DNA of 64,000 nt from Brasenia schreberi (lineage: Eukaryota > Streptophyta > Magnoliopsida > Nymphaeales > Cabombaceae): NCBI GenBank assembly GCA_036023115.1, contig JAYKKT010000059.1:7699001-7763000 (forward strand). The letters run 5' to 3'. Below the pieces are notes generated by a model that was given only the letters and a program-made list of their open reading frames with translations, searched no databases and was not told the origin of the DNA. Positions 49,701-61,499 of the stretch are shown here, piece by piece (the first letter of the stretch is position 1; the number at the start of each line of letters is the position of its first letter). The position numbers and the translations under genes were made by a program.

Positions 49701-50235
49701 TTTTTGTGTTTTCTAGGTTCTAGTTAACTATGTAATAAGCTTGTCCATCGGAGACCACATTAATGGATCATTAGCAAGTGATTAATGTCTCTAACCCTAA
49801 TTATTTAAACTTTTTATTGTCATTGTATGGGCATTGAACCCCTTGAAATGAAGTAACATGAGAGAATCTATATGGTTTGAGTGTGTGTACGTGAAAAACC
49901 ACCGCCACCAGTGGAGGTGCTTTGGCTGGATTCGGTCAAGAGTGGAAGATGTTTCACAAACAGCACATGAGTCGTAGTTCACACAGTGCGAAGGACATAA
50001 GCTGAGCAGATTTGAGGAGTTTGCTGCCATCACTGGTGGAGCAAGGGGTTGTGCATGATCCTGCACATACTCCAAACGAATTAAGAGGTGATGAATCACA
50101 CACTTATCAAACCAGCCCTCTTGAATGATGTGAGCCCCTATTACTAGAGGTGATTGAATGACTTCGTGTTTAGAAAATTACAGCTCTTAATTCTGACACA
50201 CAATATGGTAATGGTTGTCAATGTAGATTCACATA

Positions 50236-51330
<1,095 letters not shown>

Positions 51331-52259
51331 GAGAGTAAGAGAGAAATGGAATAGCGGGTTGTGCAGCACCCCGCCCGTCTCGTCCGCCACGCATTGCCCC
51401 ATCCTTACATTAGGTCGCCGCCTCATCGTCCCACCGCGAAGAAACCCTAGAATCGAAGGTATTCTGTTACTCGATCAAAATCTACTCCCATGCTTTTGTG
51501 GTCTCTTTCATTTCAAACGAATCCTTGTGGGTATATTTTTGCCGTTTGTATTTTTCTAGGACTTCGAATAGTTTCCTGTTTTACTGAAGAGCGTCGTGTT
51601 ACTCACCGAAACCGTAGATCCTTTCATTCTAGTTTATATTCATTGCTGGTAGTTTTTCTTTGCTCAAATAGTTAGGGAAATCCTCGGCTTTGTTTGGAAG
51701 TTGGTAGTTTTCCGACGTTTAATGGTGGTGAATTTTGAACTATTGGACGCATATTGACTTCCTCTTTTGTTCCCTCTTCAATCCATTTTGGAGATATGCA
51801 GAAATTGGTGATGAATTTTCATCGTTCGCTCTTGCAAGTTATCTGATTTAGGGGAGAGTTACGGCTTTTTGTTTGGCAAGATTACTCCCAAGTGGATCAG
51901 TTAGTGTGAAGAGGCGCTTCTTGTATCCATTCTTGAAGTTTCGACCTTCATTTTTTGGTGGTGTTGATTCTAATTTCACAGTTCTTGAGAGAATGAAACG
52001 CTGATGATGGATTGTTTTCTTGTTGCATTTGGTATAAGTAATTGCATTTTCATAGGGTTATTTGTTTTTGTATGTTTGATTTCTATTGCTATTGCCAAAT
52101 TATTGATTTTTGGATACTTCAGAGTTCTGAGGCTGAGCGTCTCCGTAGTGTAGGTCTTCACTACCTGTGTTACTGAAAGGTTATGGTGTTAAATTACTAG
52201 GCTTATGAAAACGATATGGTCGGACTTGGTACGGGGTTTGTGGCTTGTATGGAAAAAGA
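51331..52259 (+). promoter_or_regulatory. Promoter and 5' UTR with intron and uORFs (MUT9-like kinase)
   Basis: A GC-richer block at 51350-51460 ends AACCCTAGAATCGAAG|GTATTC, a classic plant non-coding first exon and donor. A pyrimidine-rich acceptor, GGATACTTCAG near 52122, would join it to the exon with the start codon, leaving a 5' UTR intron of about 660 bases. Two short upstream frames precede the start: ATG 52205 ([20 protein letters not shown], whose stop overlaps the ATG at 52260) and ATG 52216 (about 30 codons, ending inside the main frame). Both would be expected to lower translation. Confidence 0.55.
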
Positions 52260-55225
52260 ATGCCTGAGTTGCGGAGTGGAGTACGCAGAGGCCGTGCTCT
52301 GCCTGTAAATTTGCAGCAGAGGACAAGAGCAAGGCACACCACAACAAGGAGGCAGCAGCAACGACCTCTTATAACCGGGCATCGTGTCCAAACAAGGGCA
52401 GCAGCAGCAAAGGAGGCTGCTGAGGCGGCATTTTCTCCTGCTAGAGGCAGGGCACTTCGGCCTCGATCTCAGATTCCGAAGAGGAACAGAGGTGCAGCTG
52501 GGAGTAGTCAGCCAATAGATGTCAATTTGAGTCCGAATCCTGCTAGAAATCCTCAAGACCAGAACCTAGAGTCGGCTGATTTCGAAGCTGGTCAAGAAAA
52601 AGATTGGCCTGCCAATCTTGGAAGCAAAATGGTGAGAGATGATAGTAGGGGTGGTTCAAGTAGGAGGATCACCGATGTACAAGGTGGAGAGGAAACTGGG
52701 CAAAGGTGGGTTTGGTCAGGTTTTTGTTGGCCGTCGAGTTACAGGTGGTAATGACCGTACTACGGGCCCTGGTGCCACTGAGGTAAGCTTCACTTGTTAC
52801 CTGAGGGTTTTATATGGTTAAAGAGTTTTTGTATGGGTTTAAGTTGATTGCTGTCTTTCATATTTCAGGTGGCTCTGAAATTTGAACATAGAAACAGTAA
52901 AGGCTGTAACTATGGCCCTCCTTATGAGTGGCAAGTGTACAAGTAGGTACTCTATTTATTATTATATTATATATTGTAAATTGGTTTGCATTTATTTATA
53001 AGATATGTGTTAAAGTAAATAAGCCTGAGATTTGACTTTTTATGATTTGTTGAAAGCACCCTCGGTGGCAGTCATGGAATACCTAAAGTACACTATAAAG
53101 GAAGACAGGGAGAATATTACGTAATGGTATGATCTACACAACAACCGTTATATCATCTCATTGCCAACTTAACCATTGAACTATTTCTTTTTATATATGC
53201 AGGTTATGGACATGCTTGGTCCAAGCTTGTGGGATGTATGGAATTCCTCAAGCCAGGCGTGAGTATAAGCTACCTGTATCCTTGTAGGCTTGTATTTGCT
53301 GCATTGTTTATGGGGCTTGTGTTTTAAAATAAGGGCTATTAAATATTAATTTTGTGGTTTTTAAGCTTTCTTTTTGAAGGTTTATATTTGAAAGGTGACT
53401 TTGTTTTTAGTTTCATTTTCTTCCACATGCATAGGTAACCAAATTTTAAAGAAACGGAAGCAAAGTTTAGTTCTTCCACATGCATAGGTAACCAAATATA
53501 TTAAAGAAACGGAAGCAAAGTTTGAGTGGTAATAGTTGTAGATGGTCAATTTTATAAAGTTGGTCTTGACTTGAGTTTTTTAAACATCTTGATGTCCATG
53601 TTTGATGTAAATAACTACTCAAGTAAATAACTCTTATGGTTTAACCCACTGTATGCATTAATGGTGTATATTTTTTTCCATCATCAATGTTGTATTTGTG
53701 CCTTCTACTTCCAGCTTTGTCACTTATTTTTCCTTTTCCTTCCTTTCTACAGTGACTAATTTGTTCTTTGTTTTTTCTTTGGCATTCTGTTTTTGCTTGT
53801 CTTTTAAATGGTTAGGATGTCTGCGGAAATGGTTGCATGTATAGCTGTTGAGTCCTTATCGATCCTGGAGAAGATGCACTCGAGAGGGTATGTTACTGGT
53901 AAAACATTTTTGTATTCAGCCTTTTTCTTCCCGATTTGTTTGTCATACTTTATGTGAGTTTTAATTAATGTTATGTTGATCTAATTTTGAATTTCTTGGT
54001 TTCTAAACATGATCTTCTGGTTACTGTTGTTTGTTATAGATACGTGCATGGAGATGTAAAACCAGAGAACTTTTTACTAGGTCAGCCAGCTACACCACAA
54101 GAGAAGAAATTGTTTCTTGTTGACCTTGGATTAGGTTAGTAGTTTGAATTCAAGGATGAGATGTTTCTTTCTTATTTACCCTTTTCTTTTCAGCCTTTCT
54201 TATATGATCACGTTTTGCAGCAACAAAGTGGAGAGACTCCTCTAGTGGGCAGCATGTTGAATATGATCAACGCCCTGATATGTTTAGGTTACCTTTTCTT
54301 TCCCCTCCTTTGTTTTATTTCCTTTAGTCTTTCTCTTAAAATCTGTTGGTTTACGATAGAACACAATGACGTCGTTTGATCCATATAGCCCGACTTCACC
54401 TACTGGAAAAAGGCTTTGTTGTTGTTGTCTCTTAAAATCTATTCTTTGCTATCTTTTTTTATCTTTTTTCTCCTTTTTTATTATTACAGTTTTTGTTCTT
54501 TTATGGTTATCAATCTTCTTGAGGCGTATCTTTTAATTTCTGTAGAGGGACTGTGCGATATGCCAGTGTTCATGCTCATTTGGGTAGAACTGCTAGTAGA
54601 AGGGATGATCTTGAATCTCTTGCATATACACTCATTTTCCTTCATAAAGGCCGGTTACCATGGCAAGGTTATCAGGTATATACATTTATTTTATATTCTT
54701 ATGATCTTACCTAGTACTTAATGTGCCAATTGAATTTTTACATATGTTCTAATCTTATTTTACCTTTCTCCGTTAGGGTGATAACAAATCCTTCCTCGTT
54801 TGCAAAAAGAAGATGGGAACTTCTCCTGAGATGCTATGCTGCTTCTGCCCTCCTCCTTTCAGGCAATTTCTTGAGATTGTAGTGAACATGAAATTCGATG
54901 AAGAACCTAACTATTCCAAGCTAATATCTCTGTTTGATGGTATGCTTGGACCGAATCCTGCATTGCGGCCAATTAATACTGAAGGTGCTCAAAAGGTAAT
55001 CATGATAATATGATTTTGGAGGTCTCTTATTTTTGGCTATATTTTTAATCTTTTGGTTGGTCTTTATATTCATCTTGATCATTTGTTCCCTCAACCAAAA
55101 TTTATCAGGTTGGGCAAAAGCGGGGTAGATTGAATATTGAGGAAGAGGATGATTCACAGCCCAAAAAGAAGGTTCGTTTGGGGGTTCCTGCTACACAATG
55201 GATTTCAGTTTACAATGCAAGATAG
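52260..55225 (+). CDS. MUT9-like casein kinase 1, frame break and truncated C-terminus
   Basis: Exons 52260-52782, 52869-52942, 53057-53126, 53203-53258, 53816-53887, 54040-54134, 54221-54287, 54546-54675, 54777-54995 and 55109-55225. The start [13 protein letters not shown] and the kinase are those of plant MUT9-like/EL1-type nuclear kinases, which phosphorylate histone H3 and light-signalling proteins. Kinase motifs: GKGGFGQV loop, [12 protein letters not shown] (Lys), [14 protein letters not shown] catalytic loop, [27 protein letters not shown]. The sum is 1423 nt, one base over a multiple of three: between 52636 and 52660 the N-terminal frame must shift to reach [14 protein letters not shown]. 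An ATG at 52639 gives a 347-aa kinase-only product without a shift. The gene stops (TAG 55223-55225) right after WISVYNAR, where family members continue by about 250 residues, beyond what is normally an exon junction. Kinase exons and splice sites are otherwise intact. It may be a truncated paralogue or a young pseudogene, or carry a sequence error. Confidence 0.85.
53418..53523 (+). repeat. 53-bp tandem duplication in kinase intron 4
   Basis: TTCTTCCACATGCATAGGTA starts each unit (53418 and 53471) and AACGGAAGCAAAGTTT ends each. The units differ by a two-base insertion (AAATTTT against AAATATATT). Confidence 0.9.
54378..54417 (+). mobile_element. RTE LINE 3' tail in kinase intron 7
   Basis: GATCCATATAGCCCGACTTC followed by GAAAAAGGCTTTGTTGTTGT is the family 3' end and (TTG)n tail. 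It is about 40 bases long, sense with the gene, between exon 7 and exon 8. Confidence 0.8.
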
Positions 55226-55559
55226 AGCAATCGATGGCTGTTGCATGGCATTGTCTTCATTTTTCTGCACAGCTGTCTGCAATTATAGGAATGAAGAATT
55301 CAAAGGATAATGGGGAGGTCCACCCGCTTCTGCATCATGCCTCTTTCTGTTCATGATTTCTGGTCATTCCGAGCACTTGTATTAACTGTGCACCAATGCA
55401 CTTGCTAAATCGTCATATATTTGTAATGGGAAAAGGTATAATGTTAGTTTAGCATCAAACACAGGCACAACATTGGGGAGAACAGTCACTGGCTGCCGAT
55501 CAGGCTCTTGTGCTGTTGAGGGCAGCCACTCTCTCTCTCTCTCTCTCTTTTATTAATAT
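55226..55559 (+). other. 3' flank of the kinase gene
   Basis: About 330 bases between the TAG and the retroelement cluster. It probably includes a 3' UTR (TTTGTAATGGG near 55420 could be near a cleavage site). (CT)n lies at 55530-55548. No sequence of the missing C-terminal domain was recognised here. Confidence 0.45.
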
Positions 55560-55727
55560 TGTGTGTTAGTCACTAGGGTTGAAGCTGTGGAGACTTAAAT
55601 ACATACCATACATGGTATATTATGAGTTTGCCATTAATGAAATAAAAATAACGGAACCTTTAAAAACAAAAAGAAATAACAGCTGGTCATAAAATAAACT
55701 TACTACATTTAGGTGTTCTTCTCAACA
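55560..55727 (-). mobile_element. Ty1/copia 3' LTR and polypurine tract
   Basis: On the minus strand the polypurine tract CTTGAGGGGGAG (55728-55739) is directly followed by TGTTGAGAAGAAC (from 55727), the start expected for an LTR. The far end near 55560 is approximate. The pol fragment next to it supports the call. Confidence 0.7.
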
Positions 55728-55734
55728 CTCCCCC

Positions 55735-55965
55735 TCAAGGTGGGTTGAAAACACTACATACACCCAACCTGTCCATAGTCTTGCATAATATTCTTTTTGG
55801 TACTGCTTTAGTAAATATATTTGTCATTTGGTCACTTGATCTCACATGAGTAAATTGGAATTGTTTGTTCAGTATATTCTCTTGAATGAAATGACAATCT
55901 ACTTCTATATGTTTTGTTCTCTCATGATAAACCAAATTGAATGTAATTTGTATGGCAGCCTTACG
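55735..55965 (-). pseudogene. Ty1/copia RNase H C-terminus
   Basis: Minus-strand frame KAAIQITFNLVYHERTKHIE, VDCHFIQENILNKQFQFTHV, RSSDQMTNIFTKAVPKR, then LGVCSVFNPP and stop: the conserved end of copia pol. The family's D-x-KAAIQ lead-in is cut off at 55965, where an RTE LINE 3' tail begins. Open over 77 codons without a stop, so fairly young. Confidence 0.9.
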
Positions 55966-56015
55966 TAACAACAACAACTAAGCCTTTTCCCATACTAGAC
56001 GGGGTCAACTACATG

Positions 56016-56189
56016 AATTCTTTGTTTCCACAGAGCCCTATCATGTGCCATGTTAGCAGCTAACTCACAATAAGCTAGATCATTCTTTATTTTTTCTTTC
56101 CAAATTCTTTGTTTCCACATAGCCCTATCATGTGCCATGTTAGCAGCTAACTCACAATAAGCTAGATCATTCTTTATTTTTTCTTTCCA
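56016..56189 (-). repeat. 87-bp in-frame tandem duplication in LINE copy A
   Basis: The 29 codons encoding KIKNDLAYCELAANMAHDRA and WKQRI are present twice in a row, starting at 56016 and 56103 on the plus strand and differing by few bases. No other copy in the window shows the duplication. Confidence 0.92.
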
Positions 56190-56908
56190 ACACTTTTGTG
56201 GTCGTCCTCTACCTCTTTTAATACTTTCCAAATTTAGTTTTTGATACCTTCTTATAGGTTCTTCTTTTGATCTTCCTTCTATATGTCCAAACCATCTTAA
56301 ACAATATTCTCTCATTTTATCCTCTATTGGTGCCACTCCTAATTTGTTTCTAATAACCTCATTATGTATACGGTCTTATCTTATATGACCATTCATCCAT
56401 TTCAACATCTTCATTTCTGTCACAGACAACTTTTGTACATGATGATTAACTGCCCAACACTCAGAACCATAAAACATGGCAGGTCTAATTGTGGCTCTAT
56501 AATATTTTCCTTTTAACTTTAATGGTATCTTCTTATCACAAAGAATACCTAATGCTACTCTCCATTTTAACCAACCAACATTAATTCTATGCGTAACATC
56601 TCCATCAATTCTTCCATCACTCTGAAAAATTGACCCTAGGTATTTAAAACTTTCATTTTGGGGATGCAATGTGTGCCAATTTTAATTTCTATGTACTCTG
56701 AAGTAACCAAATGTTCAAACTTACATTCCATATATTCTGTCTTTGTTCTACTAAGTCGGAGGCCTTTGCTTTCTAATGTTTCTCTCCATAGTTCCAATTT
56801 TCTATTAACTTTTTCCTTAGACTCCTCTACTAACACAATGTGATTTGCAAATAACATACACCAAGGTACTTTATCTTGAATATGTTTTGTTAACTCATCA
56901 ATCACCAT

Positions 56909-57600
56909 CTATGTCACATGGGTGCGGGATACGGCAAATTTCAAAAATTTTGGGTGCGGTGACACGGCTAGGGTATATAATATTATATATTATATATAAT
57001 ATTCAAGCTACATAAATCAATCATAATACAACTAGTATTTGCTAATTTTGGGTGCACGTAGGTATCAATTAGCAAGTTCCCTCATAATGATACGAAACTT
57101 ACAGTGATTTTACGAGCTGCAAAATATTAAAGTTATGGATTCAAAGAGTTTCAAGATCTTTTGTAGGATATAACATATACTAGTATTTGTGCTAGGATCC
57201 ACTAGTGATGTCATACTCTTCTGTTCTATTGATCTGGCAATGTTCCTGGTCTTTAAATGTGTTTGGTGACAGAGATTATTCTGTGCAAAGGCATACAGTA
57301 TGGAGTCCAATTGTTCGCACCCAAAATTATTAAGCAGCTTTATATTGTATAAAGCTATAATAGTAAGTACACAACTTTATATTAAAGCAAAACATATAAA
57401 TGGTAAAAAATTACTAATTTCATCATAATACACAAATCAATCTTCATTATCCAAAACCATTTATCCGTGAGTTACAAAAAAAAAAATTTGCAATTTTTTT
57501 TTTGCAAATTTTTTTTTGGACATGCCGCACCAACACTGTATCGGTGTCGCACCAGTGTCGGGGTCGACACTCCACCCTTAGAAGTGTCTGTGTGACTTAG
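56909..57600. mobile_element. Non-autonomous hAT-type element (692 bp)
   Basis: Flanked by perfect 8-bp direct repeats ATCACCAT (56901-56908 and 57601-57608), and removal of the element plus one copy restores the LINE reading. The ends are CTATGTCACA and, reverse-complemented, CTAAGTCACA. It encodes no transposase. It contains a palindrome at 57480-57525 (AAAAAAAATTTGC with GCAAATTTTTTTT) and a GC-rich right arm (GTGTCGCACCAGTGTCGGGG). The ends differ from the CAGTGTT-type hATs elsewhere in the window, so it belongs to another family. Confidence 0.88.
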
Positions 57601-58336
57601 ATCACCATTATAAATAAGTATGGACATAAAGTTGATCCGTGATGTAACCCAATATTAACTTCAAAGAAGTTTGTCATTCCTTCATGAGTCCTCACACATG
57701 TTTTTGCACCATCGTACATGTCTCTTATAAGGTTAATGTATGTGAGTGGGATATACCTCTTTTTTCCAAAGTTCTTTAAAGAACCTCCCTAAGTACCCTA
57801 TCATAAGCTTTTTCTAGATCAATAAATATCATGTGAAGGTCTTTCTTTTTTGCTCTAAAATGTTCGATAAGATGTCTCAAAAGGTGAATCACTTCAACAG
57901 TAGATCTACTTGTCATGAATCCAAATTGGTTCTCTATTGTACTTGATACTTGCCTTAACCTACGTTCGATAATTCTTTCCCACAATTTCATAGTATGGCT
58001 CATTAACTTGATACCTCGATAATTCGCACAATTCTGAATGTCTCCCTTATTCTTATATATGGGTATAAGTGTACTCGCTCTCCATTCGTCGGGCATCTTT
58101 TGGTTTCTCCATTGTACTCCCTTGATATCCTATTGTCTCTTTACCGACATGTCCATTTAAGTCTCCTCCTAAACAAATCATCTCCCTTTGTGGAATTCTT
58201 TAAATCACCTTATCTAACTCTTCCAAAAAAAAAGTCTTTATACTATCTTTTAGTCCTACTTGGGGTGTGCAAAAACCTTTGCTCCTAACACTAATTTCAA
58301 TGTCATGATTTAGTCACTATATCGGGTATGCCTACT

Positions 58337-61250
58337 ACAAACAAACAAACAACAACAACTATTTGGGGTCGGCTATATGGATTCTTTGTTTTCACATATC
58401 CCTATCGTGTGCCATGTTAGCAGTTAACTCATAATAAGCTAGACCATTCTTTATTGTTTCTTTCCACACTTTTGTGGTCGTCCTCTAGATCTTTTAATAC
58501 TTTCCAAATTTAGTTTTTCATACCTTCTTACAGGTTCTTGTTTTGATCTTCTTTCTATTTGTCCAAACCATCTTAAACAATATTCTCTCATTTTATCCTC
58601 TATTGGTCTCACTCCTAATTTGTTTCTAATAACCTCATTATGTATGGTCTTTTCTTGTATGACCACTCATCCATCTCAACATCTTCATTTCTATCACATA
58701 CATCTTTTGTACATGTTGATGATTAACTGCCCATCACTCATAACCATAAAACATGGCAGGTCTAATTGCTGCTCTATAATATTTACCTTTTTAACTTTAA
58801 TGGTATCTTCTTATCACAAAGAATACCTTATGCTCCTCTCCATTTTAACCAACCAACATTAATTCTATGCGTAACATCTCCATCAATTCTTCCATCACTC
58901 TGAAAAATTGACCCTAGGTATTTAAAACTTTCCTTTTGAGGGATGCAATGTGTGCCAATTTTAATTTCTATGTCCTTTGAGGTAACCAAATGATCAAACT
59001 TACATTTCATATATTTTGTCTTTGTTCTACTAAGTCGGAGGCCTTTGCTTTCTAATGTTTCTCTCCATAATTTTAATTTTCTATTAACTTTTTCCTTAGA
59101 CTCCTCCACTAATACAATGTTATCTGCAAATAACATACATCAAGGTACTTCATCTTGAATATGTTTTGTTAACTCATCAATCACCATTATAAATAAGTAT
59201 GGACATAAAGTTGATCCTTGATGTAACCCAATATTAACTTCAAAGAAATCTGTCATTCCTTCATGAGTCCTCACACATGTTTTTGAACCATCATACATGT
59301 CTCTTATAAGGTCAATGTATGTCAATGGTATACCTCTTTTTTCTAAAGTTCTCCAAAGAACCTCCCTCAATACTCTATCATAAGCTTTTTCTAGATTAAT
59401 AAATATCATGTGAAGGTCTTTCTTTTTTGCTTTAAAATGTTCCATAAGACGTCTCAAAAGGTGAATCGCTTCAACATTAGATCTGCCTGGCATGAATCCA
59501 AATTGGTTCTCTATTGTACTTGATACTTGTCTTAACCTACGTTCGATAATTCTTTCCCACAATTTCATAGTATGGCTCATTAACTTGATATCTCGATAAT
59601 TCACACAATTTTGAATATCTCCATTCCTCGGGCATCTTTTGGTTTTTCCATATTTCATTAAAAAGTCTTGTGAGCCACGTGATTCCTATTTCTCCTAGTA
59701 TTTCCCAAACTTCTATAGGAATATTATATGGTCCTACCGATTTACCACCCTTTATATGTTTAAGAGCCTCTTTGACTTAATTCTTTTTAATACGTCGGTA
59801 GAAATGGTGGTTTATATACTTTTCTGATTTGGCTAACTCTCCTAAGCTAATACTAACATCTTTATTTTCATTAAAAAACTTATAAAAATAGTTTTTCCAT
59901 CTATTTCTTATATCATCATTTGCCACTAGAATTTTTTCATCCTCGTCCTTATGCATCTAACATAATTAAGATCTTTATTTTTCTTATCTCTAGCCCTACC
60001 TATCCTAAAAATATCTCTTTCACCCTCTTTTGAGTTGAGTTTTTTATATAAATCCTTCCAAATTTTAGCTTTTACTTCACTCACGGCCTTTTTCGCTTCC
60101 TTTTTGCTTTCTTATAAGCCTCTAAAGTTTCACTAGTTTTCTTATGATAATGTAATTTGTAACATGCCCGCCTTGATTTTATTTTGTACTACTTCACTCC
60201 ACCACCAAGCTTCTTTTTGTGTCGGTATACCTCCCTTAGATACACCTTAACACATCTTTCGCCACTTTCCTAATATGTATAGCCATATTGTTCTACATCA
60301 CAAGGTGTACCAACATATTCAAAACATCTCTTGGAAGGACTTTCTGTTTAAATATATCTTCTTTATCGCTTTTGAGGTTCCACCATTTAGTCTGAATTGC
60401 TCGATGCACTCTTTTCTTCTTTGTCCATTTTTTTATTTGTAAATCAATAACTAAAAGTCCATGTTGGGTGGTTAAGCTTTCTCTTGGAATTACCTTGCAA
60501 TCTTTACAATATGCTCCATCGTTTTTTTCTACAAATAAAGTAATGAATTTGTGTTTGTGATAAGCCACTCTTATAAGTAATTAAATGTTCATTTCTTTAC
60601 AAGATTGGGTATGTCTACTACACTATTTTTTAAATCTTTATTTATGATAATACCAACTCCATTTCGAGACTTTTCCTTACTTGAGTACCATAATTTAAAA
60701 CATGTATCCTGAATCTCTTTTGCTTTTTCTCTAACCCACTTTGTCTCTTGTAAACAGAGAATATGAATCGTTTTCTGAATCATAGTATCTACCTCCTCTG
60801 TTAGCTTACTGGACAATGTTTCGATATTCCAAGAACCAATACGATTCTTATTTTCTAGGACTAGCTTCCTTACCCCTGCATCAATCCATATTAAAAATAC
60901 GGAGACCTTCTCTGTAATTTATTCACTACATTCGAGTGACAATGTAGCAGAACTAACTTCTTTACTCACACCCGTCCATGATGTAGGAACCCTCTCTGTA
61001 ATTGATTAACTACATCCAGGCGAAAATGTAGTCTCTTGCTTATTTTTATTGCATTCGGGATCTGTAGCGCTTCGCTAAGAGGGAATGCCCCAATGCAATG
61101 CTCATAATTTGTGTAATCCATGGTATAAAAATCTGACAAAGTTTTACGCTGGTTCTCGGAAGCCTAACACAACCCTCCTTCTTTATCCGGGCTTGGGACC
61201 GACCATGCAAGGGTGATCCCTTTCATGGGTGGAGTTTATGGCAACCTTAC
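58337..61250 (-). mobile_element. RTE LINE copy B, near full length
   Basis: The 3' tail (AACAAACAAACAACAACAAC on the plus strand) lies at 58337. Moving 5' on the minus strand: post-RT domain (58451-58860), RT with MLFADNIVLVEESKEK at 59130 (FADD changed to FADN) and [20 protein letters not shown] at 59560, inter-domain blocks, then the apurinic endonuclease start (INIL-type HILCLQETKWVREKAKEI and KEKSRNGVGIIINKDLKNSV at 60600-60800) and a non-coding 5' region ending near TTATCCGGGCTTGGGACCGA (about 61180-61200). Part of the endonuclease between about 60570 and 60605 is deleted. Several stops. Confidence 0.88.
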
Positions 61251-61252
61251 TT

Positions 61253-61495
61253 AATATTGTAAAAATCATATTGAATGGTACAATACAATATGATTTTATC
61301 GCGTATCGAATGAGAATATGGTATGATACAAATACATGTATCGCAATATACATGTACCACACCCGATATATTGCAATACGGGTACTATATCGTACGATAC
61401 ACCCCATATCTTACGATATGGTATGATTTTTTAATATTTTACTTATACGATATGATTATTACATATTGGTATATTGGTGCCTTACGATACACGAT
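61253..61495. mobile_element. Small hAT-derived element rich in TATCGTA motifs
   Basis: ATTGTAAAAATCATATTG at the left matches the outer hAT's terminal region, and TTTTATCGCGTATCGAATGA, then ATATGGTATGATACA, aligns with 7312-7350 (TTTTATTGCGTATCGTATGA). It has no coding capacity. The right border near 61495 is approximate and no target duplication was fixed. Confidence 0.6.
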
Positions 61496-61499
61496 CTTC

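Larger units (their letters stand above)
55966..58336 (-). mobile_element. RTE LINE copy A, inserted in copia pol
   Basis: The 3' tail (TTG)n lies at about 55966-55976. Minus-strand coding: C-terminal region with IHVVDPV, post-RT domain (KYYRATIRPAMFYGSECWAV), RT 3' half to DELTKHIQDKVPWCML at 56900, then a hAT insertion at 56909-57600, then RT 5' half (57601-58096: [54 protein letters not shown]). At 58097 RT joins directly to an endonuclease piece ([17 protein letters not shown]), so about 1 kb of the element is deleted. The catalytic motif reads FANH instead of FADD. Dead. Confidence 0.9.

Noticed and set aside
57110..57310. 66-codon minus frame inside the 692-bp hAT
   Set aside because: It is short, with no transposase motif; the element appears non-coding.
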